Assembly: GCF_001693485.1 (NCBI RefSeq)
Contig: NZ_MAXC01000004.1
Span: forward strand, 165,669 to 229,668
Length of the DNA: 64,000 nt
Direction: 5' to 3'
From: Bradyrhizobium sp. LMTR 3
GTDB lineage: Bacteria > Pseudomonadota > Alphaproteobacteria > Rhizobiales > Xanthobacteraceae
Shown: positions 17,817 through 27,300 of the stretch, piece after piece
Layout of the letters: every line of letters starts with the position of its first letter
How positions within the stretch are numbered: position 1 is the first letter of the stretch
The notes under the pieces: model-generated
What the model saw: the letters and a program-made list of their open reading frames with translations, nothing else
Told to the model about the DNA's origin: nothing
The model's database searches: none
Program-made: the position numbers and the translations under genes

Positions 17817-18035
17817 ATGTTCGGCGGACTGACGATGAAGGGTGATGAAGACAAGAGCGCAGGAAAGACCGGCGCGGATGTGAAGGATTCACGACGCGAC
17901 CGGCTGAAGCTGGCGCTGCGCGAAAATCTGAAGCGGCGGAAGTCGCAGGCGCGTGGGCGCAGCGATCCCGGCGCATCTTCCGAAAGCCCCAATGCGTCCC
18001 TAGATGACGCCAGCGGAGAAAAGCCGGGCCAGTAG
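17817..18035 (+). CDS. Small basic conserved hypothetical protein
   Basis: 72 residues, lysine/arginine-rich, with a central helix RDRLKLALRENLKRRKSQARGR and an acidic/serine-rich tail. That segment resembles small proteins seen across Bradyrhizobium relatives. The ATG at 17817 or an internal ATG at 17835 could start it; the first has an AAGG ribosome site close by. The function is unknown. Confidence 0.6.
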   Translation: MFGGLTMKGDEDKSAGKTGADVKDSRRDRLKLALRENLKRRKSQARGRSDPGASSESPNASLDDASGEKPGQ

Positions 18036-18111
18036 CGTAGAGGGAATCCCCGATCGCTCGCCGGGCGGCCTGACAATTCTTTTGCAGTTGTTGTTTCTTT
18101 GGGTGGCGATC

Positions 18112-19818
18112 ATGAGTGCAGACATCACGGCTGGTCCGGCGACCGGCGCGACTTCCACCGCGTTTCCGCGTTACGAACAGACATTCCCGGCGCTCACCCA
18201 TCACGAAATCGCGCGCATGCGCCGGTTCGGGGAGCTTCGGACCTACAAGGACGGCGAAATCCTGTTTGAGACCGGCAAGGTCGGTCCCGGCATGTTCGTG
18301 GTGCTGTCGGGCACGGTCGCGATCACCCAGCGCGACGGCCTCGGCCATATCACGCCCGTCATCGACCAGGGCCCGGGACAGTTTCTGGCCGAGATCGGAC
18401 AACTCTCCGGGCGCGTCGCGCTGGTCGACGGCCACGCCGAGGGTGACGTCGAAACACTGCTGATCCCGCCGGACCAATTGCGTGCGCTTCTGGTCGCGGA
18501 AGCCGAGCTCGGCGAGCGCATCATGCGCGCGCTAATCCTGCGCCGGGTCAGCCTGATCCAGGGCGGCGTCGGTGGTCCGGTGCTGATCGGCCCGTCCTCC
18601 CTCGGCGACACGGCGCGGTTGCAGAATTTTCTGGCGCGCAACGGCCAGCCGCACCACGTGCTCGATCCCGCAAGCGACAAGGACGCGGCCGATCTCGTCG
18701 CGCGCTATTCGGCCTCGCGGGCCGATCTGCCGCTGGTGGTGTGCCCCGACGGTACCGTGCTGCGAAATCCGTCGGAGACGTCGCTGGCGCTGGCGGTCGG
18801 CATGATCACCAACCAGGCGCATGAGAGACTCTATGATGTGGCGGTGGTCGGCGGCGGTCCTGCCGGTCTCGCCACGGCGGTCTATGCCGCCTCCGAAGGA
18901 TTGTCGGTGGCGGTATTCGACGCGCGGGCGTTCGGCGGCCAGGCCGGCGCCAGCGCGCGCATCGAAAACTATCTGGGTTTTCCGACCGGCATTTCGGGGC
19001 AGGCGCTCGCCGGCCGTGCCTACAATCAGGCGCAAAAATTCGGCGCCGAGATGCTGATACCGGTTTCGATCCGGTCGCTGGATTGCTCGCAGCGCGACGG
19101 CGTGTTCGCGCTGGCCACCGAATGCGGGCAGTCGCTGCGCGCCAAATCCATCGTGGTGGCGAGCGGGGCGCGTTACCGGCGGCCGGAAATCGAAAATCTC
19201 GATGTGTTCGAAGGCCGCGGCGTCTGGTACTGGGCCTCGCCGATCGAGGCCAAGCTGTGCGTCGGCCAGGATGTCGTGTTGGTCGGTGGCGGCAATTCCG
19301 CTGGCCAGGCCGCGGTGTTTCTGTCCGGCCATGCGCGCAAGGTCTACATGATCATCCGCGGCGGCGGGCTGGGCGCCAGCATGTCGCGCTATCTGATCGA
19401 GCGGATCGAGGCGGCGTCCAACATCGAGCTGGTCTTCAACGCCGAGGTGATTGCGGTCGAAGGCGGCGGCGATGGATCGCTTGAACGCGTGCGCTGGAAG
19501 AGCCGGCTGGCGCCCGAACAGCACAGTTTCGATGTCCGCAACCTGTTTTTGTTCGTCGGCGCCGACCCGGCGACCCATTGGCTGGACGGCTGCGGCGTCA
19601 CGCTCGACCGCGCGGGCTTTGTGGTGACGGGAGCGCAGTCCGAACAAAATCTCGGCCGCCCGGTGCCGCCCCTGGAAACCTCGGTGCCCGGTGTGTTCGC
19701 GGTCGGCGACGTGCGCTCCGGCTCGGTCAAACGCGTCGGCGGCGCGATCGGCGAGGGCGCACAGGTGGTCGCCGCGCTGCATGGTTATCTCGCCGACGCC
19801 GCGAAACCGTCGCTATGA
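18112..19818 (+). CDS. Cyclic-nucleotide-binding/thioredoxin-like/FAD-dependent pyridine nucleotide oxidoreductase fusion
   Basis: 568 residues in three parts: a cNMP-binding beta-roll (~25-145; GELRTYKDGEILFETGKVGP), a thioredoxin/glutaredoxin-like insert (~165-240; RLQNFLARNGQPHHVLD, then LPLVVCPDGTVLRNP), and a thioredoxin-reductase-like flavoprotein (~243-560) with FAD motif DVAVVGGGPAGLATAVYA, NAD(P)H motif VVLVGGGNSAGQAA and the C-terminal FAVGDVRSGSVKRVGGAIGE. Where thioredoxin reductases carry the redox-active CxxC, this protein reads WYWASPIEAKL, so dithiol transfer is not expected. The start ATG at 18112 follows GGGTGG. The physiological electron acceptor is unknown. Confidence 0.9.
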   Translation: MSADITAGPATGATSTAFPRYEQTFPALTHHEIARMRRFGELRTYKDGEILFETGKVGPGMFVVLSGTVAITQRDGLGHITPVIDQGPGQFLAEIGQLSGRVALVDGHAEGDVETLLIPPDQLRALLVAEAELGERIMRALILRRVSLIQGGVGGPVLIGPSSLGDTARLQNFLARNGQPHHVLDPASDKDAADLVARYSASRADLPLVVCPDGTVLRNPSETSLALAVGMITNQAHERLYDVAVVGGGPAGLATAVYAASEGLSVAVFDARAFGGQAGASARIENYLGFPTGISGQALAGRAYNQAQKFGAEMLIPVSIRSLDCSQRDGVFALATECGQSLRAKSIVVASGARYRRPEIENLDVFEGRGVWYWASPIEAKLCVGQDVVLVGGGNSAGQAAVFLSGHARKVYMIIRGGGLGASMSRYLIERIEAASNIELVFNAEVIAVEGGGDGSLERVRWKSRLAPEQHSFDVRNLFLFVGADPATHWLDGCGVTLDRAGFVVTGAQSEQNLGRPVPPLETSVPGVFAVGDVRSGSVKRVGGAIGEGAQVVAALHGYLADAAKPSL

Positions 19819-19998
19819 TACGGCGTGGCTGCCGTCATTTGTGACAGAAGCGCAAATATTTCGTGCATCATACAACTTTTGTCGATGCGGATGAACTGGC
19901 GCACATGCCTGCCTTGCCGAAGGCCGCACGCGATGCGTGTGGAAATTCTTCGCGCCGCGTCGTAACGTTTAGAAGATTTCCAACGAAGGGGGCGCGTC

Positions 19999-20505
19999 AT
20001 GATTTTAGGTATGAGTTTGGCAACATTCGTTCTCGTGCACGTCATCATCAGCCTGATCGCCATCGTGGCGGGCCTCATCGTGATGTTCGGGATGCTCGGC
20101 TCGAAGCGGATGCCGGGCCTGACCGCGATCTTCCTGGTGTTCACGATCTTGACCAGCGCGTCAGGATTTCCGATTCCGCCTCTTTTGTCCGAGAAGCTGT
20201 TGCCGTCGCATATGATCGGCATTCTCTCGCTGGTGCTGCTGGCGATCGCCTGTTTTGCGCTTTACGGCATGAAGCTTAACGGTGCCTGGCGCTGGATCTA
20301 CGCGCTGACCGCGCTGGTCTCGCTCTATCTCAACGTGTTCGTGCTGGTGATCCAGTCCTTCCTCAAAGTGCCGGCGCTGCATGCGCTGGCGCCGAGCGTG
20401 CCACCGGCCGAGCCGCCGTTCGCGATCGTCCAGGGCATCGTGCTGGTATTCTTCGTCGTCGTGATCATCGGCGTGCTCCGGCGATACCGGCCGACGCCCA
20501 CATAG
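19999..20505 (+). CDS. Small integral membrane protein, unknown function
   Basis: 168 residues with four or five predicted membrane helices (~5-30, 42-60, 70-90, 98-118 and 138-160) and short loops, ending in a basic tail RRYRPTPT. GAAGGGGG precedes the ATG. No catalytic motif is seen. It is followed by the chloroperoxidase-type hydrolase in the same direction, 116 bases away. Confidence 0.75.
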   Translation: MILGMSLATFVLVHVIISLIAIVAGLIVMFGMLGSKRMPGLTAIFLVFTILTSASGFPIPPLLSEKLLPSHMIGILSLVLLAIACFALYGMKLNGAWRWIYALTALVSLYLNVFVLVIQSFLKVPALHALAPSVPPAEPPFAIVQGIVLVFFVVVIIGVLRRYRPTPT

Positions 20506-20621
20506 GCTGGCCTCTGGTATCTACCGAGGCAAGTCCGCACATCGCAATCAACCACGTCAGCTTCCGGGCGACGCAATGACGCGTGCTCGGGGATGATGGC
20601 GTAACCAGAGGAGAATTCATA

Positions 20622-21446
20622 ATGCCCACCATCACCACCAAAGACGGCGTCGAGATCTTCTACAAGGATTGGGGCAAGGGTCAGCCCATCGTGTTCAGCC
20701 ACGGCTGGCCGCTGTCGGCGGACGATTGGGATGCGCAGATGCTGTTCTTCCTGAACAACGGCTTTCGGGTCATCGCTCATGACCGCCGCGGCCACGGCCG
20801 CTCCAGCCAGGTGGCCGACGGCCACGACATGGATCATTACGCTGACGACCTCGCGGCGCTGACGGCGCATCTCGATCTCAAAGGCGCCGTTCATGTCGGC
20901 CATTCCACCGGCGGTGGCGAGGTGGTGCATTACATCGCCCGCCACGGCGAGAGTCGGGTGGCAAAGGCGGCGATCCTCAGCGCCGTGCCGCCGCTGATGG
21001 TGCAGACGCCGGCCAATCCGGGCGGACTGCCCAAGGAAGTGTTTGACGGATTTCAGGCGGCGCTCGCGGCGAGCCGCACGAACTTCTATCGCGACATCGC
21101 GGCCGGTCCGTTCTACGGCTACAACCGGCCGGGCGCCAAGCCGTCGGAAGCCGTCATCGAGAATTGGTGGCGCCAGGGCATGATGGGCGGTGCGAAAGCG
21201 CATTACGACGGCATCGTCGCCTTCTCGCAGACCGACTTCACCGAGGACCTCAAGAAGATCAATGTGCCGGTGCTGGTGATGCACGGCGACGACGACCAGA
21301 TCGTTCCTTACGAAGACTCCGCGCCGCTATCGGCGAAGCTTCTGAAGAACGGCACGCTGAAGACCTACAAGGGCTTTCCGCACGGCATGCCGACCACGGA
21401 GGCCGCCACCATCAACGCCGATTTGCTGGCGTTTATCAGGTCGTGA
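20622..21446 (+). CDS. Non-heme chloroperoxidase-type alpha/beta hydrolase
   Basis: 274 residues of the cofactor-free haloperoxidase/esterase family. The nucleophile elbow is GHSTGGG (serine near 94), the acid region is HGDDDQIVP and the histidine is in GFPHGMP. The N-terminal oxyanion region [13 protein letters not shown] and DRRGHGRSS are typical. It probably acts as an esterase or perhydrolase; halogenation by these enzymes is a side reaction through peracids. The ATG at 20622 has an AGAGGAG ribosome site. Confidence 0.92.
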   Translation: MPTITTKDGVEIFYKDWGKGQPIVFSHGWPLSADDWDAQMLFFLNNGFRVIAHDRRGHGRSSQVADGHDMDHYADDLAALTAHLDLKGAVHVGHSTGGGEVVHYIARHGESRVAKAAILSAVPPLMVQTPANPGGLPKEVFDGFQAALAASRTNFYRDIAAGPFYGYNRPGAKPSEAVIENWWRQGMMGGAKAHYDGIVAFSQTDFTEDLKKINVPVLVMHGDDDQIVPYEDSAPLSAKLLKNGTLKTYKGFPHGMPTTEAATINADLLAFIRS

Positions 21447-21452
21447 AGCTTG

Positions 21453-21562
21453 GTCATTCCGGGATGCGCCTCTTGGCGCGAGCCCGGAATCCATTGGGCG
21501 CAAGCGCTAGAGGAGGAATGGGTTCCGGGTTCGCTCACTTCGTGGGCGCCCCGGAACGACGG
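21453..21562. repeat. Palindromic repeat of the CATTCCGG...CCGGAACGAC type
   Basis: Inverted-repeat element starting GTCATTCCGGGATGCGCC and ending GCGCCCCGGAACGACGG, with internal GCCCGGAATCC and GGTTCCGGG arms. It fills the spacer between the chloroperoxidase-type gene and murA and could fold into a long hairpin that ends transcription. Related ends occur at 36091-36200 and 52251-52374. Confidence 0.75.
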
Positions 21563-21646
21563 CGTACCCCATCAAATCGCCGCAAATGTCGCTGCTTCTG
21601 CTGTGGACGCACCCGCTCATAAATTGTGCACAGCAGAGGGCATGGC

Positions 21647-22936
21647 ATGGACCGCATTCGTATTGTCGGCGGCAGCAAGCTCAACGGCACCATCGCGATT
21701 TCGGGCGCGAAGAACGCTGCCCTCCCGCTCATGATCGCAGCCCTGCTGACCGAGGAAACGCTGATCCTCGACAACGTGCCGCGGCTTGCCGATGTCGCGC
21801 AGCTGCAGCGCATCCTCGGCAACCATGGCGTCGACATCACCTCAGTGGGCAAGCGGCCGGGCGACGGCCAATATCAGGGCCAGACCCTGCACATCTCCGC
21901 CGCCAACATCATCGACACGACAGCGCCTTACGAACTGGTGTCGCGGATGCGCGCCAGCTTCTGGGTGATCGCGCCGCTATTGGCGCGCATGCATGAAGCG
22001 AAAGTCTCGCTGCCAGGCGGCTGCGCGATCGGCACTCGGCCGGTCGATCTCCTGATCATGGCGCTGGAGAAGCTCGGCGCCGAGCTTGCCATCGACGGCG
22101 GCTATGTGGTGGCGAAGGCGCCCGGCGGCCTGCGCGGGGCTGCGATCGATTTTCCCAAGGTGACGGTGAGCGGCACCCATGTCGCGCTGATGGCGGCAAC
22201 GCTCGCCAAGGGCACGACCGTCATCAGCAATGCCGCGTGCGAGCCTGAAATCACTGATGTCGCCGACTGCCTGAACAAGATGGGCGCGCGCATCAGCGGA
22301 GCGGGCACGCCTCGCATCACAGTCGAGGGCGTCGAGAAGCTGCACGGCGCCCGCCACACTGTGCTGCCTGACCGGATCGAGGCCGGCACCTATGCGATGG
22401 CGGTCGCCATGACCGGCGGCGATGTGCAGCTTTCCGGCGCGCGCCCCGAACTACTACAGTCGGCACTCGACGTGCTGACCGAGGCCGGGGCCGTCATCAC
22501 CGTCAACAATGATGGCATCCGCGTTGCCAGGAATGGCGCTGGGATCAAGCCGGTAACGGTGTCGACCGCGCCGTTCCCGGGTTTCCCGACCGACCTGCAG
22601 GCGCAATTGATGGCGCTGATGGCCTGCGCCGGCGGTTCCTCGCAGATCACCGAGACCATCTTCGAGAATCGCTTCATGCATGTGCAGGAGCTGGCGCGGT
22701 TCGGTGCGCGGATATCGCTGGACGGCGAGACCGCGACCATCGACGGCATCGCAAAACTGCGCGGCGCGCCTGTCATGGCGACCGACTTGCGGGCGTCGGT
22801 TTCGCTGGTTATCGCAGGCCTTGCCGCCGAGGGCGAAACCATGGTCAATCGCATCTATCACCTCGACCGTGGATTCGAGCGGCTGGAGGAAAAACTTTCG
22901 GCCTGCGGTGCGTTGATCCAGCGCATTAGTGATTAG
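21647..22936 (+). CDS. murA: UDP-N-acetylglucosamine 1-carboxyvinyltransferase
   Basis: 429 residues. Transfers enolpyruvate from PEP to UDP-GlcNAc, the first committed step of peptidoglycan synthesis, in the cytoplasm. The N-terminus [20 protein letters not shown], then AKNAALPLM, is diagnostic. The catalytic loop cysteine C126 is present ([15 protein letters not shown]), so fosfomycin sensitivity would be expected. The ATG at 21647 follows AGAGGG with good spacing. The stop codon overlaps the first base of an intergenic palindrome. Head of the murA-DUF2948-hisD-UPF0262-LMWP-maf-yacG run. Confidence 0.98.
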   Translation: MDRIRIVGGSKLNGTIAISGAKNAALPLMIAALLTEETLILDNVPRLADVAQLQRILGNHGVDITSVGKRPGDGQYQGQTLHISAANIIDTTAPYELVSRMRASFWVIAPLLARMHEAKVSLPGGCAIGTRPVDLLIMALEKLGAELAIDGGYVVAKAPGGLRGAAIDFPKVTVSGTHVALMAATLAKGTTVISNAACEPEITDVADCLNKMGARISGAGTPRITVEGVEKLHGARHTVLPDRIEAGTYAMAVAMTGGDVQLSGARPELLQSALDVLTEAGAVITVNNDGIRVARNGAGIKPVTVSTAPFPGFPTDLQAQLMALMACAGGSSQITETIFENRFMHVQELARFGARISLDGETATIDGIAKLRGAPVMATDLRASVSLVIAGLAAEGETMVNRIYHLDRGFERLEEKLSACGALIQRISD

Positions 22937-22984
22937 AGCATGATCCGGAAAAGTGGGAACCGGTTTTCCGAAAAGATCATGCTC
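22936..22984. repeat. Bradyrhizobium-type palindrome GAGCATGATC...GATCATGCTC
   Basis: GAGCATGATC at the left pairs with GATCATGCTC at the right, around CGGAAAAGTGGGAACCGGTTTTCCG, itself an inverted repeat (CGGAAAA/TTTTCCG). It starts on the last base of the murA stop codon. The resulting hairpin lies between murA and the DUF2948 gene. Confidence 0.85.
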
Positions 22985-23016
22985 AAACAAAAGATCGAAG
23001 GGCTATCGAGGATCCT

Positions 23017-23469
23017 ATGCCGGCGGACCCGCTCAAACTGATGGCGCTCGACGCCGACGATCTCGCGGTCATATCGGCCCATGTGCAGGACGCCCGCGTT
23101 TTGGCCTCCGATATCGTCTGGCGGCAGGGCGAAAAGCGGCTGGTGGTCGGCATGAGCCGGCTCGACTGGGAGCAGACGCTGTCAGGCGGAACCGAACCGC
23201 GCCGCTTGATCGCGGCGCTGCGCTTCGATCGGGTGCTGGCCTGCAAATCGCGCAACATCGATCTGCAGCGGCGCGAAGCGATGCTGGAACTGGTCGGGAT
23301 CGAATTCCACCCGGGCGAGGCCCCCGGCGGCAGCGCGCTTCTCCTGTTCAGCCATGGCGAGGCGCTGCGGCTGGACCTCGAGTGCCTGGAATGCGAGCTG
23401 ACCGACCTCGGCACCGGCGACCTCGGCACCAGCGACGTCGCGATAGCGCCCCTGGGGCCGGAGGGGTGA
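23017..23469 (+). CDS. DUF2948 family protein
   Basis: 150 residues. It contains DADDLAVISAHVQDARVLAS and FHPGEAPGGSALLLFSHGEA, typical of DUF2948, a small alphaproteobacterial family regularly found between murA and hisD. No catalytic residues are known to me. An ATG with GAGGAT upstream starts it. The role is unknown; its context suggests a household function. Confidence 0.88.
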   Translation: MPADPLKLMALDADDLAVISAHVQDARVLASDIVWRQGEKRLVVGMSRLDWEQTLSGGTEPRRLIAALRFDRVLACKSRNIDLQRREAMLELVGIEFHPGEAPGGSALLLFSHGEALRLDLECLECELTDLGTGDLGTSDVAIAPLGPEG

Positions 23470-23482
23470 CTCCGCAGCCTTA

Positions 23483-23575
23483 GGGTGAGCAAAGGCGCGC
23501 TTCGCGCCGTGCCCACCATCTCAGCCGCCGGTGGTCGTTAGGGTGGGCTCGCTTCGCTTAGCCCACCCTACGGGT
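23483..23575. repeat. Two hairpin repeats between the DUF2948 gene and hisD
   Basis: The first element (23483-23516) has GGTGAGC...GCGCGCTTCGCGCC...GCCCACC arms. The second (23539-23570) is a perfect 11-base stem, TAGGGTGGGCT with AGCCCACCCTA, around CGCTTCGCTT. Both resemble REP-type palindromes and may stop or slow transcription inside the cluster. Confidence 0.75.
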
Positions 23576-23658
23576 CGGTTTCCGGGGTAGCAAGGGTTGA
23601 CGGCCCTTGGCCGCCGCGCCATTGAGCAGGGGCCTCCGACGTCTCTCAGAAAGCCGCC

Positions 23659-24954
23659 ATGCCCGTCCGCCTGGATACCAGCAGCGCCGATTTCGGTTCA
23701 CGATTCAAGCAATTCCTCGCCGCCAAGCGCGAAGTTTCGGCCGATGTCGAGCGCGCTACGAGGGCCATCGTCGACGACGTGGCCGCGCGCGGCGACGCCG
23801 CCCTGATCGAGGCGACCAGGAAATTCGACCGACTCGAGCTTGCGGCCTCCGGCCTGCGCGTGACCGCGGCCGAGATCGACGCCGCCGTGAAGGCCTGCGA
23901 TGCCGCGACCATCGACGCGCTGAAATTCGCCCGCGACCGGATCGAGGTGTTCCACCAGAGGCAGTTGCCGAAGGACGAGCGCTTCACCGATGCGCTCGGC
24001 GTCGAGCTCGGCTGGCGCTGGAGCGCGGTCGATGCGGTCGGCCTTTACGTGCCCGGCGGCACAGCGGCCTATCCGTCCTCGGTCTTGATGAACGCGGTGC
24101 CGGCCAAGGTCGCCGGCGTGCCGCGCGTGGTTATGGTGGTGCCGTCGCCGGACGGCAAGCTCAATCCGCTGGTGCTGGCGGCCGCCCATCTCGGCGGCGT
24201 CTCCGAAATCTATCGCGTCGGCGGCGCGCAGGCGGTGGCGGCGCTGGCCTTTGGCACGGCGACGATTGCGCCGGTGGCCAAGATCGTCGGCCCCGGCAAC
24301 GCCTATGTCGCCGCCGCCAAGCGGCAGGTGTTCGGCAAGGTCGGCATCGACATGATCGCGGGTCCTTCGGAAGTGCTCGTCATCGCCGACGCGACCTCCA
24401 ATGCCGGCTGGATCGCCGCCGATCTGCTGGCGCAGGCCGAGCATGACGCCAGCGCGCAGTCGATCCTGATCACCGACAGCGCAGACCTGGCCACCGAGGT
24501 CGAGCGCGCGGTGGAGTCGCAACTCGCGACGCTGCCCCGCGCCGAGATCGCGCGGGCTTCGTGGAACGATTTCGGCGCCATCATCATGGTGAAAGAGCTC
24601 GACGAGGCGGTCGAGCTTGCCAACGCAATCGCGGCCGAGCATCTCGAAATCATGACCGCGGATGCGGATGCGCTCGCGGCAAAGGTCCGCAACGCCGGCG
24701 CGATTTTCCTTGGCCCCCACACACCGGAGGCGATCGGCGATTATGTCGGCGGCTCCAACCACGTGCTGCCGACCGCGCGCTCGGCGCGGTTTTCGTCGGG
24801 GCTCGGCGTGCTAGACTTCATGAAGCGCACCTCGATTCTCAAATGCGGGCCGGACCAGTTGCGCGCGCTGGGGCCTGCCGCGATGACCTTGGGCAAGGCC
24901 GAGGGTCTGGATGCCCATTCACGCTCCGTCGGATTGCGCCTCAATTTGCCATGA
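23659..24954 (+). CDS. hisD: Histidinol dehydrogenase
   Basis: 431 residues. Catalyses the last two steps of histidine synthesis, oxidising L-histidinol to L-histidine with two NAD+, using a bound zinc. Signature stretches are [20 protein letters not shown], then [36 protein letters not shown], and HLEIMT with [19 protein letters not shown]. The length is normal. Its stop overlaps the start of the UPF0262 gene (ATGA), so they are translationally coupled. Confidence 0.98.
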   Translation: MPVRLDTSSADFGSRFKQFLAAKREVSADVERATRAIVDDVAARGDAALIEATRKFDRLELAASGLRVTAAEIDAAVKACDAATIDALKFARDRIEVFHQRQLPKDERFTDALGVELGWRWSAVDAVGLYVPGGTAAYPSSVLMNAVPAKVAGVPRVVMVVPSPDGKLNPLVLAAAHLGGVSEIYRVGGAQAVAALAFGTATIAPVAKIVGPGNAYVAAAKRQVFGKVGIDMIAGPSEVLVIADATSNAGWIAADLLAQAEHDASAQSILITDSADLATEVERAVESQLATLPRAEIARASWNDFGAIIMVKELDEAVELANAIAAEHLEIMTADADALAAKVRNAGAIFLGPHTPEAIGDYVGGSNHVLPTARSARFSSGLGVLDFMKRTSILKCGPDQLRALGPAAMTLGKAEGLDAHSRSVGLRLNLP

Positions 24955-25454
24955 ACAAGCCGCCGCCAGACGATGACCAGCACAACCGCATCGTCGCGGT
25001 GACGCTCGACGAGGAATCGATCGGGCGTTCCGGCCCCGATATCGAGCATGAGCGGGCGATTGCGATCTACGATCTGATCGAGCAGAACCTGTTCGCGCCG
25101 GAAGAGACGGTGCCGGGGCCGTACACGCTGCACATCGCGATAACAGGCAATCGGCTGATGTTCGACATCCGCCAGGAGGACGGCACGCCCGTGGTGGCGC
25201 ATTTGCTGTCGCTGACGCCGTTCCGGCGGATCGTGAAGGACTATTTCATGATCTGCGACAGCTATTATCAGGCCATCCGCACCGCCACGCCCGACAAGAT
25301 CGAGGCCATCGACATGGGCCGCCGGGGCATTCATGACGAAGGCTCGCGCACGCTGCAGGAGCGGCTGAAGGGCAAGGTGCGCATCGATTTCGAAACCGCC
25401 CGCCGCCTGTTCACGCTGATCTGCGTGCTGCACTGGAAGGGGCAGGACGCATGA
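24951..25454 (+). CDS. UPF0262 family protein
   Basis: 167 residues. It contains [20 protein letters not shown], then [14 protein letters not shown], and [19 protein letters not shown], characteristic of UPF0262, an uncharacterised alphaproteobacterial family usually next to hisD. The start overlaps the hisD stop by 4 bases. The LMW phosphatase gene follows after 48 bases. Confidence 0.92.
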   Translation: MNKPPPDDDQHNRIVAVTLDEESIGRSGPDIEHERAIAIYDLIEQNLFAPEETVPGPYTLHIAITGNRLMFDIRQEDGTPVVAHLLSLTPFRRIVKDYFMICDSYYQAIRTATPDKIEAIDMGRRGIHDEGSRTLQERLKGKVRIDFETARRLFTLICVLHWKGQDA

Positions 25455-25502
25455 CGCCGAAGCGCAGCGAGGTCTCGTCCCGGACGAGAGAAGCCTGACC
25501 GC

Positions 25503-25970
25503 ATGGAGGCGCCGCCCCGCGCGCGCAATCCGCAGGCCGTGCTGTTCGCATGCGGGCTGAACAGCGTGCGCTCGCCGATGGCGGCGAGCCTGCTGCAGCA
25601 GATGTTTCCGCAAGGCCTCTATGTGAAATCTGCCGGCGTCAAGAAGGGCGAGCTCGATCCGTTCGCTGTCGCGGTGATGGCCGAGCTCGGCCAGGATATT
25701 TCCGGCCACAAGCCGATCACGTTCGAAGAGCTCGAGGATTGGGAAGGGCTCAATTTCGATCTCATCATCACGCTGTCGCCGGAAGCCCACCACAAGGCGT
25801 TGGAGCTGACGCGCACGCATGCCGCCGATGTCGAATACTGGCCGACGCCGGACCCGACCGACGCCGAAGGCAACCGCGAGCAAAAGCTCGCCGCCTATCG
25901 CGACGTCTGCGACGGCCTATCGATGCGCATCCGCCGGAGGTTTGCCAAGGCCGGCGCGCCGAGCGGGTAA
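25503..25970 (+). CDS. Low-molecular-weight protein-tyrosine-phosphatase-like protein
   Basis: 155 residues of the LMW-PTP/arsenate-reductase fold. The phosphate loop is [11 protein letters not shown] near residue 17, keeping the C-x5-R-S catalytic frame, but the second cysteine of the usual CxGNxCRS loop is valine. The general-acid aspartate region is WPTPDPTD. It probably dephosphorylates protein tyrosine; activity is inferred. It sits in its usual place after the UPF0262 gene. Confidence 0.85.
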   Translation: MEAPPRARNPQAVLFACGLNSVRSPMAASLLQQMFPQGLYVKSAGVKKGELDPFAVAVMAELGQDISGHKPITFEELEDWEGLNFDLIITLSPEAHHKALELTRTHAADVEYWPTPDPTDAEGNREQKLAAYRDVCDGLSMRIRRRFAKAGAPSG

Positions 25971-25980
25971 GGCTCTCACC

Positions 25981-26134
25981 GTCGTTCCTGCGAAAGCAGG
26001 AACCCCGAGCGTGAGCGCAATTGCGCTCATCGCGGCGCCGCGGCCGTGCGATTCGAGGCAGTGCCAGTCGCTGCCTGTCATTCCCATGACAAACGCCTGG
26101 TGGTTATGGGCCCCTGCGTTCGCAGGGGCGACGG
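25981..26134. repeat. Palindromic repeat between the LMW phosphatase gene and maf
   Basis: Left end GTCGTTCCTGCGAAAGCAGGAACC contains a perfect hairpin; the right end CCCCTGCGTTCGCAGGGGCGACGG contains another. Several shorter stems lie between (GAGCGCAATTGCGCTC). It occupies most of the 271-base spacer. No initiation factor IF-1 gene, which lies in this position in some relatives, fits in it. Confidence 0.75.
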
Positions 26135-26241
26135 AGATAGTGGAGCTTCAACAATCACTTGTTCCCCGGTTGTGGAATGGAGTGCCTTCCGATAGGTTCC
26201 GCGCGCGATCCACCCGAATCCTTCTCCCCGACACATCCAGC

Positions 26242-26865
26242 ATGCTTGGCCGTCCCAAACTCGTTCTTGCTTCCGGTTCGCCGCGGCGGCTCAGCCTGCT
26301 CAACCAGGCCGGCATCGAGCCCGACGCGCTGCGCCCGGCCGATGTCGACGAGACCCCGAAGCGGGGCGAGCTGCCGCGCGCCTGCGCCAATCGGCTGGCG
26401 CGGGCCAAGGCCGATGCGGCGCTGAAATCGGTCCATCTCGACGACGAGCTGCGCGGCGCCTTCATCCTCGCCGCCGATACCGTGGTCGCGGTCGGCCGCC
26501 GCATTCTCCCGAAGGCCAATCTGGTGGATGAGGCCGCGCAGTGCCTGCGGCTGCTCTCGGGGCGCAATCACCGCGTCTACACCGCGATCTGCCTGGTGAC
26601 GCCGAAGGAGGCGTTCCGCCAGCGCCTGATCGAAACCCGCGTGCGCTTCAAGCGTTTGAGCGAGGATGACATCCAGGCCTATATCGGCTCCGGTGAGTGG
26701 CGCGGCAAAGCCGGCGGCTATGCCGTGCAGGGCATCGCCGGCTCCTTCGTGGTCAAGATGGTCGGTTCCTACAGCAACGTCGTCGGGCTGCCGCTCTACG
26801 AATCGGTCACGCTGCTCGGCGGGGAGGGCTTCCCGATCCGCTTCGGCTGGCTCAATGCCAGTTGA
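26242..26865 (+). CDS. maf: Maf-like nucleoside triphosphate pyrophosphatase
   Basis: 207 residues. Hydrolyses non-canonical or modified nucleoside triphosphates to monophosphates. The N-terminal signature [34 protein letters not shown], and [20 protein letters not shown] with NVVGLPLYE are all intact. The ATG at 26242 sits directly before the conserved start. Its 3' end overlaps yacG by 11 bases. Confidence 0.95.
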   Translation: MLGRPKLVLASGSPRRLSLLNQAGIEPDALRPADVDETPKRGELPRACANRLARAKADAALKSVHLDDELRGAFILAADTVVAVGRRILPKANLVDEAAQCLRLLSGRNHRVYTAICLVTPKEAFRQRLIETRVRFKRLSEDDIQAYIGSGEWRGKAGGYAVQGIAGSFVVKMVGSYSNVVGLPLYESVTLLGGEGFPIRFGWLNAS

Positions 26866-27067
26866 CGGCGGCCCTAAGGATTCCGGCGGGAAGGACCCCG
26901 GCGGGACCAAGCCGCCGCCAAAGCCCTGCCCGGTCTGCGGCAAGCCGGCCGACCCAGCCACACTCCCATTCTGTTCCAAACGCTGCCGCGACGTCGATCT
27001 GAACCGCTGGCTCTCCGGCCGCTATGTCATCCCCGGCCGCCCCACCGACCCCGAAGACGCCGAATAG
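26855..27067 (+). CDS. yacG: DNA gyrase inhibitor YacG (zinc-binding)
   Basis: 70 residues. The zinc-ligand pattern CPVC-x15-C-x3-C ([11 protein letters not shown] and [17 protein letters not shown]) is the YacG signature. In E. coli YacG binds GyrB and inhibits DNA binding. The N-terminus is longer and Gly/Lys/Pro-rich. The start codon lies within the maf 3' end, indicating translational coupling. Confidence 0.93.
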   Translation: MPVDGGPKDSGGKDPGGTKPPPKPCPVCGKPADPATLPFCSKRCRDVDLNRWLSGRYVIPGRPTDPEDAE

Positions 27068-27205
27068 CCGTGTCTCACCAAATATTTGGGGACGAGTTCG
27101 ACGGCGGGCAGCGCCCAGCGAAGCCAAAGGCGAAGCCGGGTGGACAGGCGCGTCCGACCTCTCTATAAACCGCCCGCTCGGTGCGGCCTTTGGGCCTTCG
27201 AGTAG

Positions 27206-27281
27206 GCCCAGGTAGCTCAGTTGGTAGAGCATGCGACTGAAAATCGCAGTGTCGGTGGTTCGATCCCGCCCCTGGGCACCA
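27206..27281 (+). tRNA. tRNA-Phe (anticodon GAA)
   Basis: A complete 76-base cloverleaf with encoded CCA. The acceptor stem is GCCCAGG with CCTGGGC, the anticodon loop CTGAAAA gives GAA, and the T arm contains GGTTCGATCC. It lies 138 bases after yacG, its common neighbour in this group. Confidence 0.98.
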
Positions 27282-27300
27282 TGACGTCCTCTCGAAGCGA

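Noticed and set aside
17423..18112. A genomic island integrated at tRNA-Thr
   Set aside because: There is no integrase, no duplicated 3' tRNA end, and the neighbouring genes look like chromosomal genes with normal composition.
20622..21446. A halogenase in a natural product cluster
   Set aside because: The protein is a cofactor-free alpha/beta hydrolase of the common chloroperoxidase-type family and no biosynthetic genes surround it.
27206..27300. A genomic island integrated at tRNA-Phe
   Set aside because: The tRNA sits in its usual place after yacG, and the downstream sequence shows no integrase or repeat of the tRNA end.
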